Shown one piece after another: positions 7,319 through 13,606 of a stretch of DNA of 36,705 bases. The stretch is from JAMCZU01 sp964479405 (GTDB lineage Bacteria; Patescibacteriota; UBA1384; UBA12157; JAENIV01). A model generated the notes under the pieces. The model saw only the letters and a program-made list of their open reading frames with translations, did not search any database and was not told the origin of the DNA. A program made the position numbers and the translations under genes. Location of the stretch: assembly GCA_964479405.1 (NCBI GenBank), contig CAYZMA010000006.1:1-36705 (forward strand), in the 5' to 3' direction. Numbering within the stretch: position 1 is the stretch's first letter; each line of letters starts with the position of its first letter.

Positions 7319-8491
7319 ATGCCCAAAATTAATTATTTGGATAGTAATCAAAACTCTGGTTTAAAACGCGGTGGCACTTTTGTGGTTTTGTTTTTAGTCT
7401 TAAGTTTTCTAATGGGTCTGCTTGGTGGCACCGGCGCAACTTTGCTTTTAGTGTCTAATAGTAAATTGCAAGATATTTTGGGAATTAAAGGTGGCTCGGT
7501 CAATATTGCGACTACCAAAACTGAAAAATTGCGGTTAGATGAAAGTTCGGCTATTATTGACGCCACCAAAAAAGTCGCCCCAGCCGTGGTTTCTGTTACA
7601 ACTACCACCAACGCTAAAGATATATTTGGTCAAATAACCCAGCAGGAAGGTGGGGGGACCGGTTTTATTATCACTAACGACGGTCTTATTTTGACCAATA
7701 AGCATGTTGCCCAAGCGGGCGAAAGTTTAACCGTGCTAACAGCCGATGATAAAACTTACTCTGCCAAAGTGGTTGCCTTGGATCCGACTAATGACTTGGC
7801 AATTTTAAAAATTGAAGCCAGTGGCTTGCCGGTAGTTGATTTGGGCGATTCTAACGATTTGCAAGTCGGTCAATGGGTGGTGGCTATTGGCAATGCTCTT
7901 GGACAACTTCAAAATACGGTTACGGCTGGGGTTATTTCGGCTCGTGAAAGACAGTTGACGGCCGGTAGTGGCAACGATCAAGAACAATTAAATAATTTAT
8001 TACAGACGGACGCGGCCATTAATCCGGGTAATTCTGGCGGACCGCTAATTAATTTAGCCGGTCAAGTTATTGGCATCAATACCGCTATTGCCGGCAACGC
8101 CCAAAGTATTGGTTTTGCTATTCCTATTAATCAAGCCAAAGGCGCTTTGGAGAGCTATAAAAAAACCGGCAAAATTATTAAACCGCAAATTGGTGTCAGG
8201 TATGTTATTTTAAATAAAGAAATTTCAAAAAGTTATAATTTATCTGTTGACTACGGCGCTTTGATTTCTGGTGGCAATGGTGGTGTCGCGGTAGTGCCGG
8301 CTAGCGCGGCCGATAAGGCAGGTTTAAAAGCCAACGATGTTATTTTGGAAATTAATGGGGACAGAATTGACGAAAACCATCCTTTGAGCGGCATCATTCA
8401 AAAATATCAAGTCGGCGATGAAATTTCAATCAAATATCTCCGTGATGGTAAAGAGAGTACGGTCAAATTAAAACTCGGCTCAACCGAGTAA
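7319..8491 (+). CDS. HtrA/Deg-family membrane-anchored trypsin-like serine protease with PDZ domain
   Basis: A 390-aa envelope quality-control protease. One N-terminal membrane helix (about 20-45) anchors it, with the bulk outside the membrane. The chymotrypsin-fold domain (about 75-275) has the complete triad: His129 in TNKHV, Asp159 in TNDLAIL, Ser239 in NPGNSGGP. A single PDZ domain follows (about 290-385; ADKAGLKANDVILEINGD). This single-PDZ, membrane-anchored layout matches the HtrA/DegS/Gram-positive HtrA type. It has its own promoter and ribosome site. Its place after a Mg2+-type ATPase fits envelope maintenance but does not prove a link. Confidence 0.93.
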   Translation: MPKINYLDSNQNSGLKRGGTFVVLFLVLSFLMGLLGGTGATLLLVSNSKLQDILGIKGGSVNIATTKTEKLRLDESSAIIDATKKVAPAVVSVTTTTNAKDIFGQITQQEGGGTGFIITNDGLILTNKHVAQAGESLTVLTADDKTYSAKVVALDPTNDLAILKIEASGLPVVDLGDSNDLQVGQWVVAIGNALGQLQNTVTAGVISARERQLTAGSGNDQEQLNNLLQTDAAINPGNSGGPLINLAGQVIGINTAIAGNAQSIGFAIPINQAKGALESYKKTGKIIKPQIGVRYVILNKEISKSYNLSVDYGALISGGNGGVAVVPASAADKAGLKANDVILEINGDRIDENHPLSGIIQKYQVGDEISIKYLRDGKESTVKLKLGSTE

Positions 8492-8502
8492 AGATTAGGG
8501 AT

Positions 8503-8559
8503 ATAATAATATAATAAACTATACTTGACAATAATATTATATTATTATAAACTATACTT
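8503..8559 (+). promoter_or_regulatory. Promoter region of the AAA ATPase with inverted and direct repeats
   Basis: TTGACA at 8525-8530 is followed by TATAAA at 8546-8551 (15-bp spacer), 9 nt before the ATG at 8560, with no Shine-Dalgarno, so translation should be leaderless. Around it lie a 13-bp inverted repeat (ATAATAATATAAT at 8503-8515, its complement at 8536-8548) and a 13-bp direct repeat ATAAACTATACTT (8514-8526 and 8547-8559). The arrangement looks like an operator, possibly for autoregulation. Confidence 0.5.
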
Positions 8560-9861
8560 ATGAATAATAATACTGAAAATTTAGTAAAAATAATTGATTT
8601 CTGGAGAAAAACGGCAACAAACGATCGACTGTTTCCTCGTAATGCGCAAAAGCAAATTGATCTCAAGTCTGACGAAGTCATTGCAGTCATTGGTCCAAGA
8701 CGAAGTGGCAAGTCATCTTTTTTAAAATTAACTATGCAAGATATACCAGAAAATTCATGGCTTTATATAAATTTTGAAGACCCTTTTTTTATTGAGCACA
8801 GAAATGTGGATATTATTGAGCAATTAATAGCTGTTTTTGTTGAATATTTTCATCCGACATTAAAATACTTATTTTTTGATGAAATACAAAATATTCAAAA
8901 TTGGGAGAAAGCGGTTAGGAAATATCAAGAGACAAAAAAATATAAGATTTTTATTACCGGTTCTTCTTCACAGCTCTTAAGCAAAGAGTTTTCAACCGTA
9001 CTAACTGGTCGTCATAAAACTATTAAAATATTACCTTTAGATTTTCCCGAGTTTTTAGTTTTTAATAAATTAAAATTAGGAAAAAAAACAGATTACATTA
9101 CAAATGAAATTCTTATAAAAAAACTTTTTGAAGAATATCTGTCTATGGGGGGATTTCCAAAAGTAGTTTTAGATAAAAAACCAGAAGTTTTAAAACAGTA
9201 TTTTTACGATATTGTCCAAAAAGATATTGTTGGTCGTTATGAGATAAGGCAACATGACAAATTGGAACGGCTTGGTAGTTATCTTTTGAGTAATGTTGCT
9301 AAGGTCTATTCTATTGCAACTTTGTCTAACACTTTTGATTTGTCATGGGAATACATAAATTTATACATTCAATATTTTAAAGAAGCTTTTGTTTTAAATG
9401 ATCTTGTACAATTTTCTTATTCTTTAAAAACTCAAGAAAAATCTTTTAACAAAATTTATGGTATTGATAATGGTTTGGTTTCTGCGGTTTCGTTTGCTTT
9501 TTCTGAAAATCTTGGTCAAATGATGGAAAATTGTGCCTACAATTATTTTGCGAATCATTTTGAAGAAATCTATTATTACAAAACAAAGAACAATGCTGAA
9601 GTTGATTTTGTTTTAAAAACCGGTAAAAAAATTAACTTCCTTATTCAAATTTGTGCAGATGTATCCCTTGAAGAAACAAAAAACCGAGAAATTAAAGCAT
9701 TATTAGAAGGTGGGAAAGAATTGAAATGTAAAAAAATGTTAGTTATCACTTCTGATTATCAAGGAAAAGAGTCGGTGGATGGTAATGAAATATCTTACAT
9801 TCCTTTATATAAAATATTAACCAATTTCACCCCATTTACGAAATGGGGGCAAAACGGTTAG
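8560..9861 (+). CDS. AAA-family ATPase with DUF4143-type C-terminal region
   Basis: A 433-aa protein of the common archaeal/bacterial AAA_14 plus DUF4143 family. Walker A is GPRRSGKS at 45-52, Walker B LFFDEIQ at 104-110, and the sensor-like ITGSSS lies at about 137-142. The C-terminal part (about 220-425) has the family layout with a degenerate nuclease-like core (AEVDFVL, then FLIQ where nucleases have E-x-K). Its cellular role is unknown; such genes are patchy and often horizontally spread. The last 12 residues and the stop codon are encoded by a palindromic repeat also found at 18066-18110, so the original C-terminus was probably replaced. It converges on prfA with only 2 bp between stops. 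Confidence 0.88.
   Translation: MNNNTENLVKIIDFWRKTATNDRLFPRNAQKQIDLKSDEVIAVIGPRRSGKSSFLKLTMQDIPENSWLYINFEDPFFIEHRNVDIIEQLIAVFVEYFHPTLKYLFFDEIQNIQNWEKAVRKYQETKKYKIFITGSSSQLLSKEFSTVLTGRHKTIKILPLDFPEFLVFNKLKLGKKTDYITNEILIKKLFEEYLSMGGFPKVVLDKKPEVLKQYFYDIVQKDIVGRYEIRQHDKLERLGSYLLSNVAKVYSIATLSNTFDLSWEYINLYIQYFKEAFVLNDLVQFSYSLKTQEKSFNKIYGIDNGLVSAVSFAFSENLGQMMENCAYNYFANHFEEIYYYKTKNNAEVDFVLKTGKKINFLIQICADVSLEETKNREIKALLEGGKELKCKKMLVITSDYQGKESVDGNEISYIPLYKILTNFTPFTKWGQNG
9817..9861 (+). repeat. 45-bp palindromic repeat, copy 1
   Basis: 40 of 45 bases match copy 2 at 18066-18110. The core is CCCCATTT (9830-9837), ACG loop, AAATGGGG (9841-9848). The outer flanks AACC near the left end and GGTT near the right end can also pair. 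It forms the end of the ATPase gene including its TAG stop, and may also act as a hairpin between two convergent genes. Confidence 0.85.
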
Positions 9862-9863
9862 AA

Positions 9864-10598
9864 TTAATTGGCGTTAGTCAGGGCTTTAATCATTGGTTCT
9901 AAGTTGCCGTCAAGAATTTGACTAATTTTACTCCAAGATTTTTTAATCCGATGGTCGGTGATTCTATCTTGCGGAAAGTTATAAGTTCTAATTTTTTCAC
10001 TTCTATCGCCGGCGCCGATCTGCGACCTTCGTTGCGTACCTTGTTCGTTTTCCTTTTTTTCTTTTTCAGCTTCGTAGAGTCTGGAACGAAGGACGGCTAA
10101 AGCTTTGAACCGATTTTTAATTTGCGATCGTTCGTCTTGGCAGGTGACTACTAGTCCTGTTGGCAAATGAGTAATTCGCACCGCCGAATCGGTGGTATTG
10201 ACACCCTGACCACCGTGGCCTTGGTCATGATAAACATCAACTCGCAAATCTTGAGGATTAATTTGAATTTCAGTTTCTTCAACTTCCGGCAGGACGGCAA
10301 CAGTAGCAGCGGAAGTGTGCAAGCGACCGTTTTTTTCGGTTTTCGGGACTCTTTGGACGCGATGAACCCCCGATTCGTACTTTAGCATTTCGTAGGAATT
10401 ATCTCCGGAAATTTCGGCAACAATTTCTTTTAGTCCGCCAGAAGGCGTTTTGCTAGAGTTCAAGATATTTAAGCGCCAACCCATTTTTTCGGCAAATCTT
10501 TGGTACATCCTAAAAAGTTCACTTGCAAAAAGTCCGGCTTCATCGCCACCGGTGCCGGCGCGAATTTCTAAAATAAGATTTTTATGAGTTTCTATCAT
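9864..10598 (-). CDS. prfA: Peptide chain release factor 1 lacking N-terminal domain 1
   Basis: RF1 terminates translation at UAA/UAG. This protein has 244 aa against about 355 in ordinary RF1 and begins directly with the ILEIRAGTGGDEA block, so the helical domain 1 is missing. What remains is complete: the PxT codon-reading motif as PKT at 85-87, the peptide-release GGQ at 129-131 (in GHGGQGVNTTDSA, where most RF1 have GGQHVN), and the conserved C-terminal RTYNFPQDRITDHRI block. The start is well fixed, because its ATG overlaps the rpmE stop as ATGA, leaving no room for domain 1. It is co-transcribed with rpmE. Confidence 0.95.
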   Translation of the reverse strand: MIETHKNLILEIRAGTGGDEAGLFASELFRMYQRFAEKMGWRLNILNSSKTPSGGLKEIVAEISGDNSYEMLKYESGVHRVQRVPKTEKNGRLHTSAATVAVLPEVEETEIQINPQDLRVDVYHDQGHGGQGVNTTDSAVRITHLPTGLVVTCQDERSQIKNRFKALAVLRSRLYEAEKEKKENEQGTQRRSQIGAGDRSEKIRTYNFPQDRITDHRIKKSWSKISQILDGNLEPMIKALTNAN

Positions 10599-10834
10599 TC
10601 TTTTTTCTTGGTGGTTTTTTTCTTCATTTCCTGGGCTCTTTTGACTCTTTCTTGGAATTTATCTACGCGCCCGGCGGTATCAATAAATTTAGCCGTGCCG
10701 GTATAGAACGGATGGCAAGCACTGCAGACTTCCACATGAATTTCGGAGACGGTTGAGCCAACTTCAAAAGAGTTACCGCAAGAACAGGTAACTTTGGCTT
10801 TCTCGTAATACTTTGGGTGTATGTTTTTCTTCAT
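10595..10834 (-). CDS. rpmE: 50S ribosomal protein bL31, zinc-binding form
   Basis: A 79-aa bL31. MKKNIHPKYY at the N-terminus and the block CSACHPFYTGTAK are diagnostic. The zinc ligands are present: Cys17, Cys19, Cys37 and Cys40, so this is the zinc-containing type. The C-terminal tail is Lys-rich (KKKTTKKKE), normal for this protein. Upstream on the same strand lies a second L31-like start interrupted by the assembly gap. Downstream it overlaps prfA by 4 bp. Confidence 0.96.
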   Translation of the reverse strand: MKKNIHPKYYEKAKVTCSCGNSFEVGSTVSEIHVEVCSACHPFYTGTAKFIDTAGRVDKFQERVKRAQEMKKKTTKKKE

Positions 10835-10846
10835 AATATATCTTTT

Positions 10847-10928
10847 CTAATGGGTGGATACTTGCCCGTCCGTAATTCGCACTGTCATAACAGAATGNNN
10901 NNNNNNNCGGGTGAATATCCTTTTTCAT
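10847..10928 (-). pseudogene. Second L31-like start, interrupted by the assembly gap
   Basis: On the minus strand the bases right of the gap (10928-10908) read ATG and then MKKDIHP, the diagnostic bL31 N-terminus. Left of the gap one frame continues as HSVMTVRITDGQVSTH and stops with TAG at 10849-10847, just upstream of rpmE. The sequence before this ATG (AAGATATATT) is nearly the same as that before rpmE, suggesting a tandem duplication. The gap length is unknown, so the frame across it and the total length cannot be judged. It may be a truncated L31 paralogue, a second full L31-type gene, or an assembly error at a duplicated gene. Confidence 0.5.
10898..10907. other. Assembly gap (10 N)
   Basis: Ten N bases, typical of scaffolding; the true length is unknown. 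It falls inside the second L31-like start, so a local duplication may have broken the assembly. Confidence 0.99.
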
Positions 10929-10934
10929 AAATAT

Positions 10935-10963
10935 ATCTTAACATAAAGAAGGTAATTTGACAA
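10935..10963 (-). promoter_or_regulatory. Promoter of the L31-like/rpmE/prfA operon
   Basis: Minus strand: TTGTCA at 10963-10958, 17-bp spacer, TAAGAT at 10940-10935, about 7 nt before the ATG at 10928. The hexamers and spacer equal those of the gatA promoter. The -35 overlaps the -35 of the divergent promoter at 10957. Confidence 0.6.
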
Positions 10964-10984
10964 GCGTTCAGAGTCCTCTATAAT
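10957..10984 (+). promoter_or_regulatory. Consensus promoter of the secreted-protein gene
   Basis: Perfect TTGACA at 10957-10962 and perfect TATAAT at 10979-10984 with a 16-bp spacer, followed by an AAGGAG ribosome site (about 10990-10995). This is the best sigma-70-like match in the window. Confidence 0.75.
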
Positions 10985-11002
10985 GAAATAAAGGAGTGTG
11001 GA

Positions 11003-11716
11003 ATGAAAAATAAGCGTTTTTTGTATTTAAGTTTATCGTTCTTTTTAATCAGTCTGGGTCTTGCTCTCTTGAGCTTTTCTTCCTATAAACCGGTTAAGGC
11101 GGCAACAGGTTACGGTGTAACTTATTCGGGTAATGTTTTAAAGACCGCAAGCGATGAAGCACAACCGGTTTTTGGTGATGATACTATTAATTATAGTCTA
11201 TTTGAACCGTTTGTTTACAGTTGGGACATTGTTGTAACTGAACCAGCTTTCGGAACCACTAAAGCGACGGAGAAATGGACAGTTCTTGCTTTTAAAACTA
11301 TTAAAGAAAGCGCGGTGGGACCACGTGGTTCAATTGAAGCTGAATTTAAGTATACTGGTGATGGTCGAATGGCACTTTCTGCAGATAGTCAACATGAATT
11401 AAGTCAGCAAGAATTGTTCAATTTGAGCCCTCAACAACGCGAATCATTGATAAGAACATACAAGGTAACAGTTCATATTCCAGAGGTACGCCAGAGTGAT
11501 TGCGCACTTGTTGGTGGAGTGGGGAATATATACGATACAAAATGGGTTCCTGAAAATATAGGAGCAAGTTGGTTTAAAAGTAATATTAGATGCGGTGATG
11601 TGATAAATAATAACAGTTTAGCTAGGGGACAAGCAGCACTATGGGAGGGACCAGGAGGGGGATTAAATGGTCATTTTAATCCAACAGAGTGGGTCATAAG
11701 TGGTACTATTAATTAA
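11003..11716 (+). CDS. Secreted protein of unknown function
   Basis: A 237-aa protein with a clear signal peptide: basic start MKNKR, hydrophobic core at about 6-26, and likely cleavage after VKAA near residue 34. The mature part is hydrophilic, rich in Thr, Asn and aromatic residues, and contains two cysteines (CALVGG and RCGDV) that could form a disulfide. No catalytic motif or known domain is recognised; a beta-rich extracellular domain seems likely. It has a consensus promoter and ribosome site of its own, so it is probably well expressed. It converges with the small membrane-protein gene that ends at 11738. Confidence 0.8.
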   Translation: MKNKRFLYLSLSFFLISLGLALLSFSSYKPVKAATGYGVTYSGNVLKTASDEAQPVFGDDTINYSLFEPFVYSWDIVVTEPAFGTTKATEKWTVLAFKTIKESAVGPRGSIEAEFKYTGDGRMALSADSQHELSQQELFNLSPQQRESLIRTYKVTVHIPEVRQSDCALVGGVGNIYDTKWVPENIGASWFKSNIRCGDVINNNSLARGQAALWEGPGGGLNGHFNPTEWVISGTIN

Positions 11717-11737
11717 TTATTATTTTAAAATTTAATA

Positions 11738-12007
11738 TTAGGGGTTCATAACCGGATTAAAATTGGGGGTATAAGTATAGTCTTTTTGACCCCTGCGAAT
11801 CGCCTCGGCAATTGCCATTAATCTGGCGTAATCATTACTGCCGGCGGGATATTTTTTCGCCTGTTGTTCTATTCTATAAGCTTTAATATAGCGGTTATTT
11901 TGAAAAAAGGGTGAAAAATACAAGGCTGTCACTAGACACAAAAAACCCAACCCTAAAATCACTCTCACTAAAACTTTTTGTCCTCTCGGACTTAATTTTA
12001 TTTTCAT
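11738..12007 (-). CDS. Small single-pass membrane protein
   Basis: An 89-aa protein starting at ATG 12007 (a GTG directly before it is the alternative). A basic N-terminus (MKIKLSPRGQK) precedes one hydrophobic helix at about 12-33; the remainder is polar with a Tyr/Pro/Asn-rich end. The family is not recognised. A TATAAT lies at 12022-12017 on this strand, so the message would start at or within a few bases of the start codon; there is no Shine-Dalgarno. The upstream sequence is the 49-bp repeat shared with the DUF3800-like gene. Confidence 0.7.
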   Translation of the reverse strand: MKIKLSPRGQKVLVRVILGLGFLCLVTALYFSPFFQNNRYIKAYRIEQQAKKYPAGSNDYARLMAIAEAIRRGQKDYTYTPNFNPVMNP

Positions 12008-12026
12008 CACATTTATATTATACTAC

Positions 12027-12075
12027 AAATACCATCTAGCCAACCGTGATTAACCTACGAGGTTAATCAAAATGG
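12027..12075 (-). repeat. 49-bp promoter-like palindromic repeat, copy 1
   Basis: Identical over 49 bp to 12796-12844. It contains a perfect hairpin with arms GATTAACCT (12048-12056) and AGGTTAATC (12060-12068) and loop ACG. On the minus strand it supplies TTGGCT as a possible -35 before the TATAAT at 12022-12017 (15-bp spacer). Similarity extends on the promoter side with TTATACTA and one indel. Confidence 0.85.
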
Positions 12076-12086
12076 TTTAGGGGGGA

Positions 12087-12115
12087 TTGACAATTGATTT
12101 ATTTTATTAGATAAT
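12087..12115 (+). promoter_or_regulatory. Promoter of the candidate small RNA
   Basis: TTGACA at 12087-12092, 17-bp spacer, GATAAT at 12110-12115. No plus-strand gene follows before a strong terminator at 12187-12210. Confidence 0.6.
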
Positions 12116-12121
12116 TAAGTC

Positions 12122-12210
12122 AAACAAGATGTTTGGGACAAATCCCAGTGGGAAAGTTTGCTTAGCGCGGACTACCAAACACTCTGGCCTCGGTTCGTCC
12201 GAGGCTTTTT
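12122..12210 (+). ncRNA. Candidate small RNA of about 90 nt
   Basis: A promoter and a strong intrinsic terminator bracket about 90 nt with no recognised protein. The predicted RNA can fold: GTTTGG (about 12131-12136) pairs with CCAAAC (about 12175-12180), enclosing a GGGA/TCCC hairpin, and it ends in the terminator stem. It does not match SRP RNA, tmRNA, 6S, tRNA or riboswitch cores that I know. A 38-codon ORF (ATG at 12129) runs through it without a ribosome site and crosses the terminator, so it is probably chance. The class is unknown. Confidence 0.5.
12187..12210 (+). terminator. Rho-independent terminator
   Basis: Stem GCCTCGG (12187-12193) with CCGAGGC (12199-12205), loop TTCGT, then TTTTT at 12206-12210. 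It ends 2 bp before the stop of the convergent DUF3800-like gene. Confidence 0.85.
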
Positions 12211-12212
12211 GG

Positions 12213-12755
12213 TTATTTGATAGTGATAATAAGTTTTTTCTCTAGTTTTCTATAGAATTTATCAAATCTTTCAGGGTTCTTCTTGTCAAAATAAGACCGT
12301 GCTAGCCCAGCTATCATATCAGCTAATCGAATACCGGCAGATTGCTCGTCTCTTACAATTTTTAATTTTTTAACAGAAATGTTCTTATCTCTTAAAATAT
12401 GTTTTATTTTGTGTTCGTAACGTTTGGATTTTTGACCATCAATATAAATATATTTAATGTCGTGTTCAATAATAGTATGCTTAAGAATTTTTTCAATTTC
12501 TTTAAATGGATTAATTGGATTTTTAACAATAGCGATCTTGGCTTTAAAATCAAGATTTAGAGTTTGTTCCATAAATTTTTCCTTAACTAACCAAACCGTC
12601 TTTGACCAGTGAAAATGCTCTATTTTCAGTTTAGCTTCAATATTTAATATCTTTTTTTCAACAACCGGATAATTTTCAAATTCAACATAAGCCAATGCAA
12701 ATGTTGAATGGTCAACCTTTTTATGAATTCCCGATTCATCAATAAAAATAATCAT
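12213..12755 (-). CDS. DUF3800 family protein
   Basis: A 180-aa protein from ATG 12755; the frame is open to a TTG at 12773 without a ribosome site. It begins MIIFIDESG, the acidic D-E start typical of DUF3800, and keeps the C-terminal block DEQSAGIRLADMIAGLARS with its conserved Asp, in keeping with an RNase H-like fold. Members occur widely near mobile and accessory genes; function is unproven. The promoter appears to come from the upstream 49-bp repeat (TTGGCT, 16-bp spacer, TATAAT). It lies between the candidate small RNA and repeat elements. Confidence 0.82.
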   Translation of the reverse strand: MIIFIDESGIHKKVDHSTFALAYVEFENYPVVEKKILNIEAKLKIEHFHWSKTVWLVKEKFMEQTLNLDFKAKIAIVKNPINPFKEIEKILKHTIIEHDIKYIYIDGQKSKRYEHKIKHILRDKNISVKKLKIVRDEQSAGIRLADMIAGLARSYFDKKNPERFDKFYRKLEKKLIITIK

Positions 12756-12795
12756 TTTTAAAAAATATTCCAACCCATAAATTTATTATACTATA

Positions 12796-12844
12796 AAATA
12801 CCATCTAGCCAACCGTGATTAACCTACGAGGTTAATCAAAATGG
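12796..12844 (-). repeat. 49-bp promoter-like palindromic repeat, copy 2
   Basis: Identical to copy 1 at 12027-12075, in the same orientation, 41 bp upstream of the DUF3800-like ATG (copy 1 lies 20 bp upstream of its gene). It includes the ACG-loop hairpin and the TTGGCT element. Confidence 0.85.
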
Positions 12845-12900
12845 GATATTCCAATCATCATATGAGAATGAAATAGTGGTTTAAATAGGCAACTGATAAT

Positions 12901-13091
12901 TACAGGACTTACGCAGTTTATACTGTCATTCTCGAGTCGGATGGTAATCCGACATCGGGAATCTAGATTCCAGATAAGGAGTCCCTCCTTTCTGGAATGA
13001 CAAAGTGCGTGAATCATATCAATTGTTTTTTATGCTCATTTTGCGTTGGAACTGGCATCTATTTCATGCTCATCTTGTATTGGACAAGACT
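12901..13091 (+). repeat. 191-bp inverted repeat, left copy
   Basis: Matches the reverse complement of 17819-18009 at 190 of 191 positions (only difference at 13083), with weaker similarity a few bases further out. Inside is a 79-bp palindromic unit bounded by TGTCATTC (12924-12931) and GAATGACA (12995-13002), with an inner stem GTCGGAT/ATCCGAC (12936-12953) and the palindrome GAATCTAGATTC. The 13003-13091 part reads toward the HicB-like promoter. The 12756-13135 interval holds this repeat, the 49-bp repeat and the HicB promoter, and no gene I can support. Confidence 0.95.
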
Positions 13092-13096
13092 TAAAA

Positions 13097-13125
13097 TTGA
13101 CAAGGAATTATTTTCGTCCTAAAAT
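13097..13125 (+). promoter_or_regulatory. Promoter of the HicB-like gene
   Basis: TTGACA at 13097-13102, 17-bp spacer, TAAAAT at 13120-13125. The ATG at 13136 is about 4 nt after the expected start point, so the message should be nearly leaderless. The promoter begins 5 bp outside the 191-bp repeat. Confidence 0.65.
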
Positions 13126-13135
13126 AAATATAATT

Positions 13136-13411
13136 ATGGAAATAAATTTTGTGACACAAATTTGGCAAGAAGGAAAAATGTATGTTGCTTATACGCCGGA
13201 ATTAGATATTTCTTCTTGTGGAAAAACATTTTTGGAAGCGCGAAAAAATCTTCATGAAGCGGTAGAGATTTTTTTGGTAGAAACAGCAAAGATGAATACT
13301 CTTGATGAAATATTGGAAGAGTCAGGATTTATTCGAGAAAAAAATAACCAAAAAATTAGATGGCAACCGCCCAAAATTATTTCTACCGAAAGAGAACGGG
13401 TTGTTGTCTAA
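13136..13411 (+). CDS. HicB-family antitoxin-like protein
   Basis: A 91-aa protein starting at ATG 13136; an upstream open stretch in the same frame contains the promoter and repeat and is not coding. The core IWQEGKMYVAYTPELDISSCGKT followed by EARKNLHEAVEIFL matches the small RNase H-like HicB fold. HicB normally neutralises the HicA mRNA-cleaving toxin. No DNA-binding tail is obvious, and no HicA gene is adjacent; instead a 51-aa unknown ORF starts 3 bp after the stop. It may be a solitary HicB, a common situation, or part of a non-HicA pair. Confidence 0.8.
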   Translation: MEINFVTQIWQEGKMYVAYTPELDISSCGKTFLEARKNLHEAVEIFLVETAKMNTLDEILEESGFIREKNNQKIRWQPPKIISTERERVVV

Positions 13412-13414
13412 ACT

Positions 13415-13570
13415 GTGAAAAAGAGGAAAGGTATTTCAAGACCAGTAATTATTCCGAAATATTCCGAAATACCCGTTTTTATTATTAAAAATAATTTAAG
13501 AACAGCCAAAGTTAGTCGGGAAGAGTATTTAGAACTATTGTCAAAAGATAAAAGATATGATAAGATTTGA
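13415..13570 (+). CDS. Unknown 51-aa protein downstream of the HicB-like gene
   Basis: An open frame from GTG 13415 to TGA 13568-13570 that starts 3 bp after the HicB-like stop. The product is basic (MKKRKGISRPVIIPK at its start) and ends in a charged segment (SREEYLELLSKDKRYDKI). It does not look like HicA, which has a conserved His in a dsRNA-binding-like fold and is longer. The frame contains a tandem ATTCCGAAAT repeat (about 13453-13472). The tight spacing after HicB argues for co-translation. It could be a novel partner, a degraded remnant, or chance. Confidence 0.5.
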   Translation: MKKRKGISRPVIIPKYSEIPVFIIKNNLRTAKVSREEYLELLSKDKRYDKI

Positions 13571-13606
13571 ATAGAAATTAAAAACCTTAAGAGAGGAATT
13601 ATTTAG

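Noticed and set aside
10898..10907. Possible gene break or insertion at the N run
   Set aside because: It is a scaffolding gap, so no biological break can be inferred.
12129..12245. 38-codon plus-strand ORF across the candidate small RNA
   Set aside because: No Shine-Dalgarno, crosses a strong terminator and the end of the convergent gene; RNA interpretation preferred.
12832..13017. Minus-strand 61-codon ORF inside the left 191-bp repeat
   Set aside because: It lies entirely in the repeat and its flank, has no ribosome site, and reads through the palindromes; a by-product of the repeat.
12901..13091. CRISPR array or IS element end
   Set aside because: Only two inverted copies, no regular spacers, and no transposase between or near them.
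13415..13570. HicA toxin next to the HicB-like gene
   Set aside because: The 51-aa product lacks HicA features (length, conserved His motif), so I did not name it hicA.
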